Source: Candidatus Nanopelagicales bacterium (GTDB lineage: Bacteria; Actinomycetota; Actinomycetes; S36-B12; UBA10799). Taken from it: DNA of 6,333 bases. The notes under the pieces were generated by a model. The model did not search any database. It was not told the origin of the DNA and worked only from the letters and a program-made list of their open reading frames with translations. The stretch lies in assembly GCA_030699055.1 (NCBI GenBank), contig JAUYKX010000168.1:1-6333 (forward strand), read 5' to 3'. Below, one piece after another: positions 1-5,634 of this stretch (positions are counted from its first letter, which is position 1; every line of letters starts with the position of its first letter). The position numbers and the translations under genes are program-made.

Positions 1-1
1 C

Positions 2-505
2 AACGCCATCCACCGCACGGCCGAGCTGTTAGAGACGCTGACTCGCTATCGGGCGCGAGAGGTCGAGATCGATGGCCTGACCTATCGCGAGGGCCTCAAC
101 GCCGTCGCCATCGCTGGCGGAGTCGCTGGAAACGTCATTCCTGACGAATGCGTCGTCACGGTCAACTACCGATTCGCCCCGGACCTGTCACCAGCCCAGG
201 CAGAGGAGCATTTGCGTCAGGTGTTTCCCGACGTCGAACTGGTGGTGGTCGACAGCGCGCCGGGCGCCAGGCCGGGCCTTCACCTGGACCTCGCCCGGGA
301 GTTCGTGGCGGCCACCGGCGAGCGCGCCGCGCCCAAGTTCGGTTGGACTGACGTGGCCCGTTTCGCCGCTATTGGAATTCCGGCGCTGAACTTCGGTCCC
401 GGCAGCCCGTCGGTCGCCCATACGCCGGGCGAATTCGTCGATGTGTCCGAGTTGAGGCGCTGCGAGGAAGTGCTGAGAGCGTGGTTGGCGGGGGGAAATG
501 GATGA
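2..505 (+). CDS. dapE: Succinyl-diaminopimelate desuccinylase, C-terminal part (5' end outside window)
   Basis: This metalloenzyme hydrolyses N-succinyl-LL-2,6-diaminopimelate to LL-diaminopimelate and succinate in the cytoplasm, feeding lysine and peptidoglycan synthesis. The window holds the last 167 codons, read in frame from base 2. The first ~95 residues are the end of the inserted dimerisation (lid) domain, with the family-typical stretch GNVIPDECVVTVNYRFAPD. The chain then returns to the catalytic domain with GWTDVARF, an LNFGPG segment, and AHTPGEFV near residue 140. That His matches the C-terminal metal-ligand His of M20 peptidases. The N-terminal metal-binding half lies upstream of the window. 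The stop TGA (503-505) overlaps the ATG of the next gene as ATGA, which indicates translational coupling. A general M20 deacylase is the alternative, but the lid sequence and the LOG-family neighbours fit actinobacterial DapE. Confidence 0.9.
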   Translation, partial: NAIHRTAELLETLTRYRAREVEIDGLTYREGLNAVAIAGGVAGNVIPDECVVTVNYRFAPDLSPAQAEEHLRQVFPDVELVVVDSAPGARPGLHLDLAREFVAATGERAAPKFGWTDVARFAAIGIPALNFGPGSPSVAHTPGEFVDVSELRRCEEVLRAWLAGGNG

Positions 506-1335
506 CACGTCCACCCGATGATTTCGATCGAGGCGCCGATTCGGGCGCCGATTCGGTTGCGGATTGGGAGCCCGAGGAGTACTACCCGCCTGAGCGGCAG
601 CGGGGGCCGGTAACCCTTCGGCGGGCTGAGATCCCGCCTTCCACCTCCGACCAGCGGTTGCTCGACGAGCGGGAGCCGGATGAATGGCTGCACACCGACC
701 CGTGGCGGGTGCTGCGAATCGAGGCCGAGTTCGTCGAGGGATTCGGAGCGCTTGCCGGACTCGGTCCGGCGATCAGCGTGTTCGGCAGCGCGCGCACGCA
801 CCGGCATGCCGCTGACTATTTGCGAGCGGAACAGGTTGGATCCGGGTTGGCTCGGGCCGGATTCGCTGTCATCACTGGTGGTGGCCCCGGAATCATGGAA
901 GCGGCGAACAAGGGGGCATGCCGGGCCGGGGGTCGGTCGATCGGACTCGGCATCGAGTTGCCCTTCGAACAGCGGCTCAACAAGTGGGTCGACATGGGTA
1001 TCAACTTCCGGTACTTCTTCGTGCGCAAGACCTGCTTCGTCAAGTACTCCTCGGGCTTCGTGGTTTTCCCCGGTGGATTCGGGACGTTGGACGAGACCTT
1101 CGAGGCTCTCACCTTGGTTCAGACCCGCAAGGTGACGTCCTTCCCGGTCGTCCTGGTCGACCGGAGCTACTGGTCGGGTCTGATCGATTGGATTCGTCGC
1201 GAAATGGTAGGTGGCGGAAAACTGAGTTCTTCCGAACTCGATCTGATTCAAGTCGCCGACGATGCGGACGAGGTTGTCCGTTTGGTGTCCGAGTTGGCGC
1301 CGCCGATGGGTGAATGTCGATGGCCGCGAACCTGA
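502..1335 (+). CDS. Long LOG-like Rossmann-fold protein (TIGR00730 family)
   Basis: Encodes 277 aa of the LOG/lysine decarboxylase-like nucleotide-binding family. Classical members cleave the N-glycosidic bond of (modified) nucleoside 5'-monophosphates; the substrate here is unknown. Residues 1-~75 are acidic, Pro-rich and probably disordered. The Rossmann core begins at about residue 90 (AISVFGSART), followed by GGGPGIMEAANKG (126-138), a VRKTCFVKYS segment (174-183) in the place of the substrate-binding Arg region, and PGGFGTLDE (190-198) with the catalytic-type Glu198. The longer form, with NFRYFFVRK before the PGG motif, separates it from the shorter paralogue downstream. I chose the ATG at 502 because it overlaps the dapE stop as ATGA and lies 6 nt after GGGGGA (491-496). 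A GTG at 481 in the same frame would overlap dapE further and lacks this site. The 3' end overlaps the next gene by 16 bp, so the three genes form one operon. Confidence 0.88.
   Translation: MTRPPDDFDRGADSGADSVADWEPEEYYPPERQRGPVTLRRAEIPPSTSDQRLLDEREPDEWLHTDPWRVLRIEAEFVEGFGALAGLGPAISVFGSARTHRHAADYLRAEQVGSGLARAGFAVITGGGPGIMEAANKGACRAGGRSIGLGIELPFEQRLNKWVDMGINFRYFFVRKTCFVKYSSGFVVFPGGFGTLDETFEALTLVQTRKVTSFPVVLVDRSYWSGLIDWIRREMVGGGKLSSSELDLIQVADDADEVVRLVSELAPPMGECRWPRT
532..567 (+). repeat. Three 12-bp tandem units in the disordered N-terminus of the long LOG-like gene
   Basis: The 12-mer GGCGCCGATTCG occurs twice without a gap (532-543 and 544-555), followed by a degenerate third unit GTTGCGGATTGG (556-567). 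The unit is a multiple of three, so it gives GADS-GADS-VADW in the protein. It lies in the low-complexity acidic leader and probably arose by replication slippage. Confidence 0.7.
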
Positions 1336-1910
1336 GAGTTGAGCCCGGTCGGCGTATCGAGGGCCGACGGGTCTGTGTCTTCACCGCCTCGGCTGAGCCG
1401 ATCGATCCTCGCTATCTCGACCTTGCCGCCCGGGTGGGTTCAGAGATGAGTCGGCGGGGCATGGACTTGGTCACCGGAGGGGGGCGAGTTTCGACCATGG
1501 GCGCGATCGCCCGGGCGGTCCGGGCCGGTGGAGGTCACACCGTCGGGGTCATTCCCCGCGGACTCTACGCAGCCGAACTGGCCGACACCGACGCGGACGA
1601 GTTGATCGTCACCGCCGACATGCGTCAACGCAAAGGCCTGATGGATGCCAAGTCTGACGCGTTCCTGGTGCTACCCGGCGGCATCGGCACCGTCGAGGAG
1701 TTGGTCGAAGTGTGGGTTAGTCGGGCGCTCGACATGCATCGAAAACCGATCGTCGTCCTCGATCCGTGGGGCGACTTGGGAGGTTTGCGCGAACTCATCG
1801 TGGACCTCCATCGGCGGGGGTTTGTGCGTCGCGAAGTTCTCGATGAGGTCGAGTGGACCGCCTCGATGAATCGAGCACTCGACGCCATCGAGGGTGCCTG
1901 GTCTTCCTGA
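1320..1910 (+). CDS. LOG-family nucleoside 5'-monophosphate phosphoribohydrolase
   Basis: Encodes 196 aa, the usual size of classical LOG (lonely guy) proteins, which release the base from cytokinin-type or other nucleoside 5'-monophosphates; some bacterial members act on AMP. The sequence shows a beta-strand with VCVFTASAE (18-26), VTGGGRVSTMGAIARAV (51-67) for phosphate and ribose binding, MRQRKGLM (101-108) with the conserved Arg, and PGGIGTVEEL (119-128) with the catalytic Glu. It is the second LOG-family gene in a row and is much shorter than the first. Two in-frame ATGs are close together, at 1314 and 1320. I prefer 1320 because GGGTGA (1308-1313) lies 6 nt before it but directly abuts 1314. 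The gene overlaps the upstream CDS and ends 9 bp before the convergent gene. Older databases often mislabel this family as lysine decarboxylase. Confidence 0.9.
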   Translation: MAANLRVEPGRRIEGRRVCVFTASAEPIDPRYLDLAARVGSEMSRRGMDLVTGGGRVSTMGAIARAVRAGGGHTVGVIPRGLYAAELADTDADELIVTADMRQRKGLMDAKSDAFLVLPGGIGTVEELVEVWVSRALDMHRKPIVVLDPWGDLGGLRELIVDLHRRGFVRREVLDEVEWTASMNRALDAIEGAWSS

Positions 1911-1924
1911 ACCGGAAGTTCAGG
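1906..1924. terminator. Candidate bidirectional hairpin across two convergent stop codons
   Basis: CCTGAAC (1906-1912) and GTTCAGG (1918-1924) are perfect inverted repeats around the 5-nt loop CGGAA. The TGA of the LOG gene (1908-1910) lies in one arm, and the reverse-strand TGA of the convergent gene (1920-1922) overlaps the other. There is no T-tract on either side and the stem is only 7 bp, so it is at best a weak or factor-assisted terminator. Confidence 0.4.
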
Positions 1925-2573
1925 GCCGCGCCGGTCGGCGGTTCTTGCCCGGCTCGTCGTCGGTCACCAGGGTTGCGGTGGTCGATTCGCCAGCCACTCG
2001 GCCGATGGCCAGCACCGTGCTGCCAGCGGTGACCTCGGTGATTGCGTTCTTGTCACCCTTGAGAAAAACCTTGGTCTCCGCAGCTATGGCGAACGTGCCG
2101 TCGTAGCCGTCGGAACAGCGAATGGTGATGGACGTTCCTGACACCGCCGTCACTTCACCGCGCGCGAAGCGAACAGTGAAGACACCGGCACCAGGGGGGT
2201 CATTCATCACCATTTCCCCGTGCATCGGGTCCCCGGGCACAGGCAGGCCGTTCACACCCGGCACGCCCATGGGCGATCGATCGCGGCGAAGCAAGCCTCG
2301 ATCCCGCGGCAACCTGCCGTCCCGCGGCCCCAAAGGACCTTGATCGCCCCTTCGTCCCTCTCGACGATCAGCCAACGGTCCACGAAGACCCAACAGGGGG
2401 TGCTCGGTGGAGTTGGCCACCAACTGGGCGCCTCGGGCAACGAGTTGCGCCTGGCCCAGAGCTCCAAACCCCAAGACGATCAAAGCGAGCGCGCCGAGAG
2501 CCGCGAACGCGATGACCCCGCCAGGAGTCCTGGCGGGGTAGCTCGGGTCGGATGTCTTGGCTTCGGTCTCCAC
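1920..2573 (-). CDS. Single-pass membrane protein with C-terminal DUF5666-like beta domain
   Basis: Encodes 217 aa. Residues 1-19 are a short hydrophilic tail. Residues 20-40 (VIAFAALGALALIVLGFG) form one transmembrane helix without a signal-peptidase site. Residues ~60-125 are a Gly/Pro/Arg/Asp-rich linker (RGDQGPLGPRDGRLPRDRG) likely to be disordered. Residues ~131-205 alternate hydrophobic and small residues (RGEVTAVSGTSITIRC, ETKVFLKGD, GSTVLAIGRV), the pattern of the DUF5666 beta-barrel seen in envelope-anchored actinobacterial proteins; this assignment is by pattern only. The GTG at 2573 is preferred because GGGAGG (minus strand, 2578-2583) precedes it by 4 nt. The frame stays open far upstream, but that part overlaps the divergent divIVA-like gene and has no conserved look. 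Orientation is probably N-in with the beta domain outside. Function is unknown. It is convergent with the LOG operon and divergent from the DivIVA-domain gene. Confidence 0.75.
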   Translation of the reverse strand: METEAKTSDPSYPARTPGGVIAFAALGALALIVLGFGALGQAQLVARGAQLVANSTEHPLLGLRGPLADRREGRRGDQGPLGPRDGRLPRDRGLLRRDRSPMGVPGVNGLPVPGDPMHGEMVMNDPPGAGVFTVRFARGEVTAVSGTSITIRCSDGYDGTFAIAAETKVFLKGDKNAITEVTAGSTVLAIGRVAGESTTATLVTDDEPGKNRRPARP

Positions 2574-2721
2574 TTGGCCTCCCGGGCTTTCGAAATCAGC
2601 ACCCCGACAGTTCGGGTCCGATTGTGGCGGCGTTACCTGGTCGGAGACAGGCTGGCATGTGTTGCCCGCCGGCACCAGGGACTTCCACAGGCTTGGGTGT
2701 TCGGATTCGGTGAAGATTGAT

Positions 2722-2749
2722 CCAGGGCGGATCGGCTCGGATCCACTGG
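2722..2749. promoter_or_regulatory. Imperfect inverted repeat upstream of the DivIVA-domain gene
   Basis: CCAG (2722-2725) pairs with CTGG (2746-2749), and inside it GGATC (2729-2733) pairs with GATCC (2740-2744) around the loop GGCTCG. The two arms are slightly offset (3-nt versus 1-nt bulges). It lies 10 to 40 bp upstream of the proposed -10 box, in the divergent intergenic region, so it could be an operator. No known regulator motif is recognised. Confidence 0.3.
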
Positions 2750-2759
2750 GATTCTCCGC

Positions 2760-2773
2760 TAGGTTTCTCGGCG
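2760..2773 (+). promoter_or_regulatory. Candidate -10 box for leaderless transcription of the DivIVA-domain gene
   Basis: TAGGTT (2760-2765) fits the actinobacterial -10 consensus TANNNT and ends exactly 7 nt before the GTG at 2773. A transcript starting there would begin at or next to the start codon. No Shine-Dalgarno sequence precedes GTG 2773 or ATG 2776, which agrees with leaderless initiation. No good -35 element is visible; TTGATC at 2717-2722 is too far away. Confidence 0.4.
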
Positions 2774-3102
2774 TGATGTCGGTCGTATTTCTGCTTGTCG
2801 GGATGGTCGTCGTCGTTTCGGCGGCCCTGGTAGCGGCTGGGCGGATGGGTGAGCTGCCGCCGATTCCCCTGGATCGGGCTGGCGTTGGTTTGCCGTCGGG
2901 CGGGGTTTCCCCGGACGACATCCGACGTCTCCGGTTTCCGGTAGGGCTCAGGGGTTATCGAATGCTTGACGTGGACCGGGCACTGGCTCGTCTGCAGGCG
3001 GAACTGGCCGATCGCGACGCTCTTCTGGCCAATTCCGGGTGCTCCGCAATTGCCGTCGATCCCGGTCACCGGGGGTATTCGGACGAGCACCGAGCGACAT
3101 AA
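2773..3102 (+). CDS. Short membrane-anchored DivIVA-domain protein
   Basis: Encodes 109 aa. Residues 4-22 (VVFLLVGMVVVVSAALVAA) are a transmembrane helix, followed by a Pro/Gly linker. Residues ~46-86 match the N-terminal DivIVA signature: SPDDIRRLRFPVGLRGYRML, then DVDRALARLQAELADRD. The RGY and DVD elements at residues 60-62 and 66-68 are the hallmark of this membrane-curvature-binding domain. The long C-terminal coiled coil of true DivIVA/Wag31 is missing, and the last ~23 residues have no recognisable feature. Similar small proteins sit near dapE, LOG, folP and tag in other actinobacteria, as I recall. The role is probably envelope- or pole-related but is not established. The start is GTG 2773 or the adjacent ATG 2776. 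I chose GTG because of the spacing to the -10 box at 2760-2765. Confidence 0.8.
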   Translation: MMSVVFLLVGMVVVVSAALVAAGRMGELPPIPLDRAGVGLPSGGVSPDDIRRLRFPVGLRGYRMLDVDRALARLQAELADRDALLANSGCSAIAVDPGHRGYSDEHRAT

Positions 3103-3104
3103 GG

Positions 3105-3110
3105 GATAAT
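3105..3110 (+). promoter_or_regulatory. Candidate -10 box upstream of DUF3117-pepA
   Basis: GATAAT, directly after the divIVA-like stop, is five of six to TATAAT, which is uncommon in such GC-rich DNA. It would give a leader of about 100 nt before the DUF3117 ATG at 3215. No convincing -35 hexamer lies 16-19 bp upstream, so the call rests on this one hexamer and its position. Confidence 0.3.
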
Positions 3111-3124
3111 CACGCAGACAGATC

Positions 3125-3152
3125 CCACCATCAGTGCAATTGATCTCGGTGG
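3125..3152. other. Bulged stem-loop in the gap between the DivIVA-domain and DUF3117 genes
   Basis: CCACC (3125-3129) pairs with GGTGG (3148-3152), and directly inside it ATCA (3130-3133) pairs with TGAT (3141-3144) around a 7-nt loop, with CTC bulged out. It could be a weak terminator for the upstream gene or a structure in the DUF3117 leader. There is no T-tract. The rest of the gap (3103-3214) holds only the candidate -10 box and the ribosome binding site at 3203-3210. Confidence 0.25.
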
Positions 3153-3214
3153 TGGTCGTCGGATCGGGTCCAGTTTGAGCCAGGTTCGGCGCGGCGAATG
3201 GGAAAGGGGACGGT

Positions 3215-3382
3215 ATGGCAGCGATGAAACCGCGCACTGGAGATGGCCCGCTGGAAGTGACCAAGGAGGGCCGCGGCATCGTGATGAGAGTTCCGCTCGA
3301 GGGCGGCGGTCGCTTGGTTGTGGAGCTGTCTGCCGACGAGGCCCGGGATCTCGGCACGCAGCTCACTGACATTGCCGGCTGA
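3215..3382 (+). CDS. DUF3117 family mini-protein (55 aa)
   Basis: The translation opens MAAMKPRTGDGPLEVTKEGR, continues GIVMRVPLEGGGRLVVELS and ends DEARDLGTQLTDIAG. It is a very close match to the DUF3117 family as I know it (for example Rv1211 of Mycobacterium tuberculosis and its streptomycete relatives), which is about 55-75 aa and restricted to Actinobacteria. The function is not established. The predicted fold is short beta-strands followed by a helix, with no membrane segment or signal peptide. AAAGGGGA (3203-3210) lies 4 nt before the ATG and is a good ribosome binding site. The stop TGA (3380-3382) is two bases before the GTG of pepA, so the two genes are almost certainly co-transcribed and translationally coupled. 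In mycobacteria the gene follows tagA; here no glycosylase gene separates it from the DivIVA-domain gene. Confidence 0.92.
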   Translation: MAAMKPRTGDGPLEVTKEGRGIVMRVPLEGGGRLVVELSADEARDLGTQLTDIAG

Positions 3383-3384
3383 CA

Positions 3385-4980
3385 GTGGCCAAGGCGACTG
3401 CGTCGCTGGAGTCGGCTCGGCTGGACCCGCCTGGTATGCCCAAGCTGGGATTGGTGCCCCTGGATCTTTTGTCGCAGCTGGGTAAGAGCGCCGCTGACGC
3501 CGAAGGCATCACCAGGGTGGTGGCGCAGACGGTTGTGGTCGCGCCGCCGCCGAATGTCGTGGTGGCGTCAGCCATACCCGGTCCAGAGGGGCTGGTTCCG
3601 GATGACGCTGGAACGGCTGTGGCCGCAGAGCACCGAATCGACTTGTTGCGCCGGCTTCGGCGGGCGGGTGCCAGCGGTGCCGCTGGCGAGGCGACGGTCA
3701 TTGAACTCGAGGACGACACGACCGAGAGACTGGTGGTTCTGGGCCTGGGTGATGGTTCTCCGAATGCGGCCCGCCAGGCCGGGGCTGCGATGGCGGCGCA
3801 GACCAAGGGCGTCGAACGGGTGCTGTGCTCGGCGACGGCGTCTTTGTCCCGTGAGGCCTTGAGGGCTTTGTGTGAGGGTTTGCTGCTCGCTTCGTACCGC
3901 TTTTCCCGCAAGACGGGGGACAAGGCGGGCGAACCTTCTTCCCCCTTTGTTCAGCTTGCTGTGGCCAGTGTCGCCCGTTCTCAGCCGGTGCTGGATCTGG
4001 CGGTGGCCACTGCCAGATCTGTGATGCTCGCCCGAGACCTGACTAACGCGCCGAGCAACGAGAAGAACCCCAGGTGGATCGCCCAACGTGCGGCTGATCT
4101 GGCTGCCGAGGCAGGCCAGAAGTTGACCGTTTTTGACCGGGAGCGCCTGTATCGCGACGGGTTCGGCGGCATCCTTGCCGTCGGGGCGGGATCGGCCCAG
4201 CCTCCTTGCCTGATCATGATTGAACACAAGGGTGAGGCGGGAGCTCCCCACGTAGTACTGATCGGCAAGGGTGTCACTTTCGATTCGGGTGGACTGTCGC
4301 TCAAGCCCGCCGACGCCATGAAGAACATGAAGACCGACATGGCCGGCGCCGGTGTCGTCCTTGGCGTGATGAGGGCACTTCCGGCACTCGGGATATCCAT
4401 GCGGGTCACAGCGTTGCTGCCCTGTGCGGAGAACATGCCCGGAGCCGCCGCCATGAGACCGGGCGACGTGATAACCCACTTCGGGGGGCGAACCAGCGAA
4501 GTGACCAACACGGATGCCGAAGGGCGGCTCTTGTTGGCCGACGCCTTGGCCTTCGCCGAGGGGCGAGTACATCCGGATGCGATTGTCGATGTGGCCACCC
4601 TGACCGGTGCGGCGGCGGTCGCGCTGGGTCGAAGTCACGCCGCCTTGTTCAGCAACGACGAGGGGTTGGCCGAGTCACTTGAACGGGCCGGTGAGCTGGG
4701 CGGGGAGCCGATGTGGTTGATGCCCTTGGCCGATGAATACCGGGGGAAGCTCGACTCTTCGGTGGCCGATGCGCTGAACACGAGTTTGGACAGCGGGCCG
4801 GGAGCGATTCAAGCCGCATTGTTCCTTCAACAGTTCGTGGACGGGCGCCGATGGGCGCACCTGGACATCGCGGGGCCGGCCCGGGCGGAGAAAGCGGTCC
4901 GAGAGGTCAGTCGTGGTGCCACCGGGTATGGGGTGCGGGCACTGCTCCGATGGTTGGAGCAAGGGCCTGCCCTGTGGTGA
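3385..4980 (+). CDS. pepA: Leucyl aminopeptidase, peptidase family M17
   Basis: Encodes 531 aa, a full-length cytosolic M17 aminopeptidase that removes N-terminal leucine and other residues from peptides using two divalent metals; family members are hexamers. Residues ~20-175 are the variable N-terminal domain and ~185-531 the catalytic domain. All expected active-site residues are present with the spacing of E. coli PepA: Lys295 and Asp300 (GKGVTFDSGG), catalytic Lys307 (SLKP), Asp318 (KTDMAGA), and Asp377, Glu379 and catalytic Arg381 in the signature NTDAEGRLLLADAL. The C-terminal WAHLDIAGPA (490-499) is also typical. GTG 3385 is the first start and lies 2 nt after the DUF3117 stop, without its own Shine-Dalgarno sequence, so translation probably depends on coupling. 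An ATG at 3436 (residue 18) is an alternative. The first ~20 residues are not typical of the family. The gene converges with the methyltransferase gene 39 bp downstream. Confidence 0.95.
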   Translation: MAKATASLESARLDPPGMPKLGLVPLDLLSQLGKSAADAEGITRVVAQTVVVAPPPNVVVASAIPGPEGLVPDDAGTAVAAEHRIDLLRRLRRAGASGAAGEATVIELEDDTTERLVVLGLGDGSPNAARQAGAAMAAQTKGVERVLCSATASLSREALRALCEGLLLASYRFSRKTGDKAGEPSSPFVQLAVASVARSQPVLDLAVATARSVMLARDLTNAPSNEKNPRWIAQRAADLAAEAGQKLTVFDRERLYRDGFGGILAVGAGSAQPPCLIMIEHKGEAGAPHVVLIGKGVTFDSGGLSLKPADAMKNMKTDMAGAGVVLGVMRALPALGISMRVTALLPCAENMPGAAAMRPGDVITHFGGRTSEVTNTDAEGRLLLADALAFAEGRVHPDAIVDVATLTGAAAVALGRSHAALFSNDEGLAESLERAGELGGEPMWLMPLADEYRGKLDSSVADALNTSLDSGPGAIQAALFLQQFVDGRRWAHLDIAGPARAEKAVREVSRGATGYGVRALLRWLEQGPALW

Positions 4981-5018
4981 CCGTACGGTCGGCGGGCTGT
5001 CGCTCAGGTACTCCGACC
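4979..5018. terminator. Inverted repeats in the convergent pepA/methyltransferase gap
   Basis: GACCGTACGGTC (4979-4990), beginning inside the pepA stop codon, is a perfect 12-bp palindrome. Overlapping it, GGTCGG (4987-4992) pairs with CCGACC (5013-5018) across a 20-nt loop and ends just before the reverse-strand stop at 5020-5022. The two structures compete. Position and symmetry fit a bidirectional terminator, but no T-tract follows on either strand, so the palindrome could equally be a protein-binding site or chance. Confidence 0.3.
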
Positions 5019-5019
5019 T

Positions 5020-5592
5020 TCAGACCAGCCTGACCGCGAGCAATACCCCACCGGCGAACGGCAACAGAACGGCGGCCAGTTGCTCGTTCTCCCGGGCGGC
5101 CTTCAACGTCTCGCGCATCGCCGATTCGGGGACTCCCCGATTGGCCGGATCGATGACGGTCCCGTCGCGGGTGGCATCGGTCAGGACCAGCATGCCGCCG
5201 ACCCGAAGCAGACGTAACGCGTTCTCGAGGTAGATCGCGCAATCCTCGTCCGACTTGTTGACCACGATCAGGTCGTATGCGTCGTCAGCCAGTCGAGTCA
5301 ACACCTCCCGGGCAGTTCCGGCGATCAGGCGCACCTGCGGGGTATTTCCGCCCGCGGCAACGTTGAGTCGTTCCCGAGCTGTTCGTTGAACACTCGGGTC
5401 GAAGTCAATCGAGGTCAGCGTGCCGCCTTCACCCATCCCGGTGAGCAGCGCCGATCCGGTTTCGCCCTCTCCCGTTCCCACTTCGACCACTGACGTGGCG
5501 CCGGAAACCCGGGCCAGAACCGTGAGCAGAGCGGCAATGGTGACTCCCGGCGTCGCACCGGGCGGGTCAGCCGCTGGTCCGTCCTTCGGCAC
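5020..5592 (-). CDS. Class I SAM-dependent O-methyltransferase-like protein (Rv1220c type)
   Basis: From GTG 5592 the product is 190 aa with a Rossmann-type SAM fold. SAM motif I is VVEVGTGEGETG (35-46), the acidic loop after beta-2 is SIDFDP (61-66), then LIAGTAREVLTRLADDAYDL (89-108), and the last strands are GGMLVLTDATRDG (132-144) and LLAVRLV at the C-terminus. This resembles the COMT-like O-methyltransferase family 3. The usual metal-binding FIDAD motif reads VVNKSDED (110-117), with Asn112 replacing the first metal Asp, and the later DN pair reads DA (139-140), so activity may be altered. The substrate is unknown. The family's N-terminal helix is missing from this start but is found upstream in frame: an ATC codon at 5637 preceded by GGAGG gives 15 more residues (INTDLIAFADRWNAT), so the real protein may be 205 aa. 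The gene is divergent from the gene at 5887, as Rv1220c is from the sigE-htrA cluster. Confidence 0.82.
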   Translation of the reverse strand: MPKDGPAADPPGATPGVTIAALLTVLARVSGATSVVEVGTGEGETGSALLTGMGEGGTLTSIDFDPSVQRTARERLNVAAGGNTPQVRLIAGTAREVLTRLADDAYDLIVVNKSDEDCAIYLENALRLLRVGGMLVLTDATRDGTVIDPANRGVPESAMRETLKAARENEQLAAVLLPFAGGVLLAVRLV

Positions 5593-5634
5593 AGTCGCAT
5601 TCCAACGGTCGGCGAATGCAATCAGATCAGTGTT

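Noticed and set aside
280..1251. Long minus-strand open frame (323 codons) opposite dapE and the long LOG-like gene
   Set aside because: It has no recognisable motif or ribosome binding site and lies fully antisense to two genes with clear family motifs.
2273..2284. GCGATCGATCGC palindrome inside the DUF5666-like gene
   Set aside because: It lies in coding sequence of the Gly/Arg/Asp linker, where such alternating GC-rich codons readily produce palindromes. Nothing suggests a site.
2220..2720. Plus-strand open frame opposite the DUF5666-like gene (166 codons)
   Set aside because: It has no motif and is rich in Arg/Pro/Gln as expected for a shadow. The minus frame has a TM helix and a structured beta pattern.
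2557..2772. Upstream extension of the DivIVA-domain frame to 2557
   Set aside because: It would overlap the start of the divergent gene and put 72 unconserved residues before the membrane helix. A -10 box lies just before 2773.
2574..2921. N-terminal extension (116 codons) of the minus-strand DUF5666-like gene
   Set aside because: The extension is low-complexity, overlaps the divergent DivIVA-domain gene, and a Shine-Dalgarno directly precedes GTG 2573.
2596..3372. Minus-strand open frame spanning the DivIVA-domain and DUF3117 genes
   Set aside because: It crosses two well-supported plus-strand genes and an intergenic gap with no domain of its own.
3568..4638. Minus-strand open frame (356 codons) opposite pepA
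   Set aside because: It is antisense to a complete M17 peptidase with all active-site residues, and its composition is that of a codon shadow.
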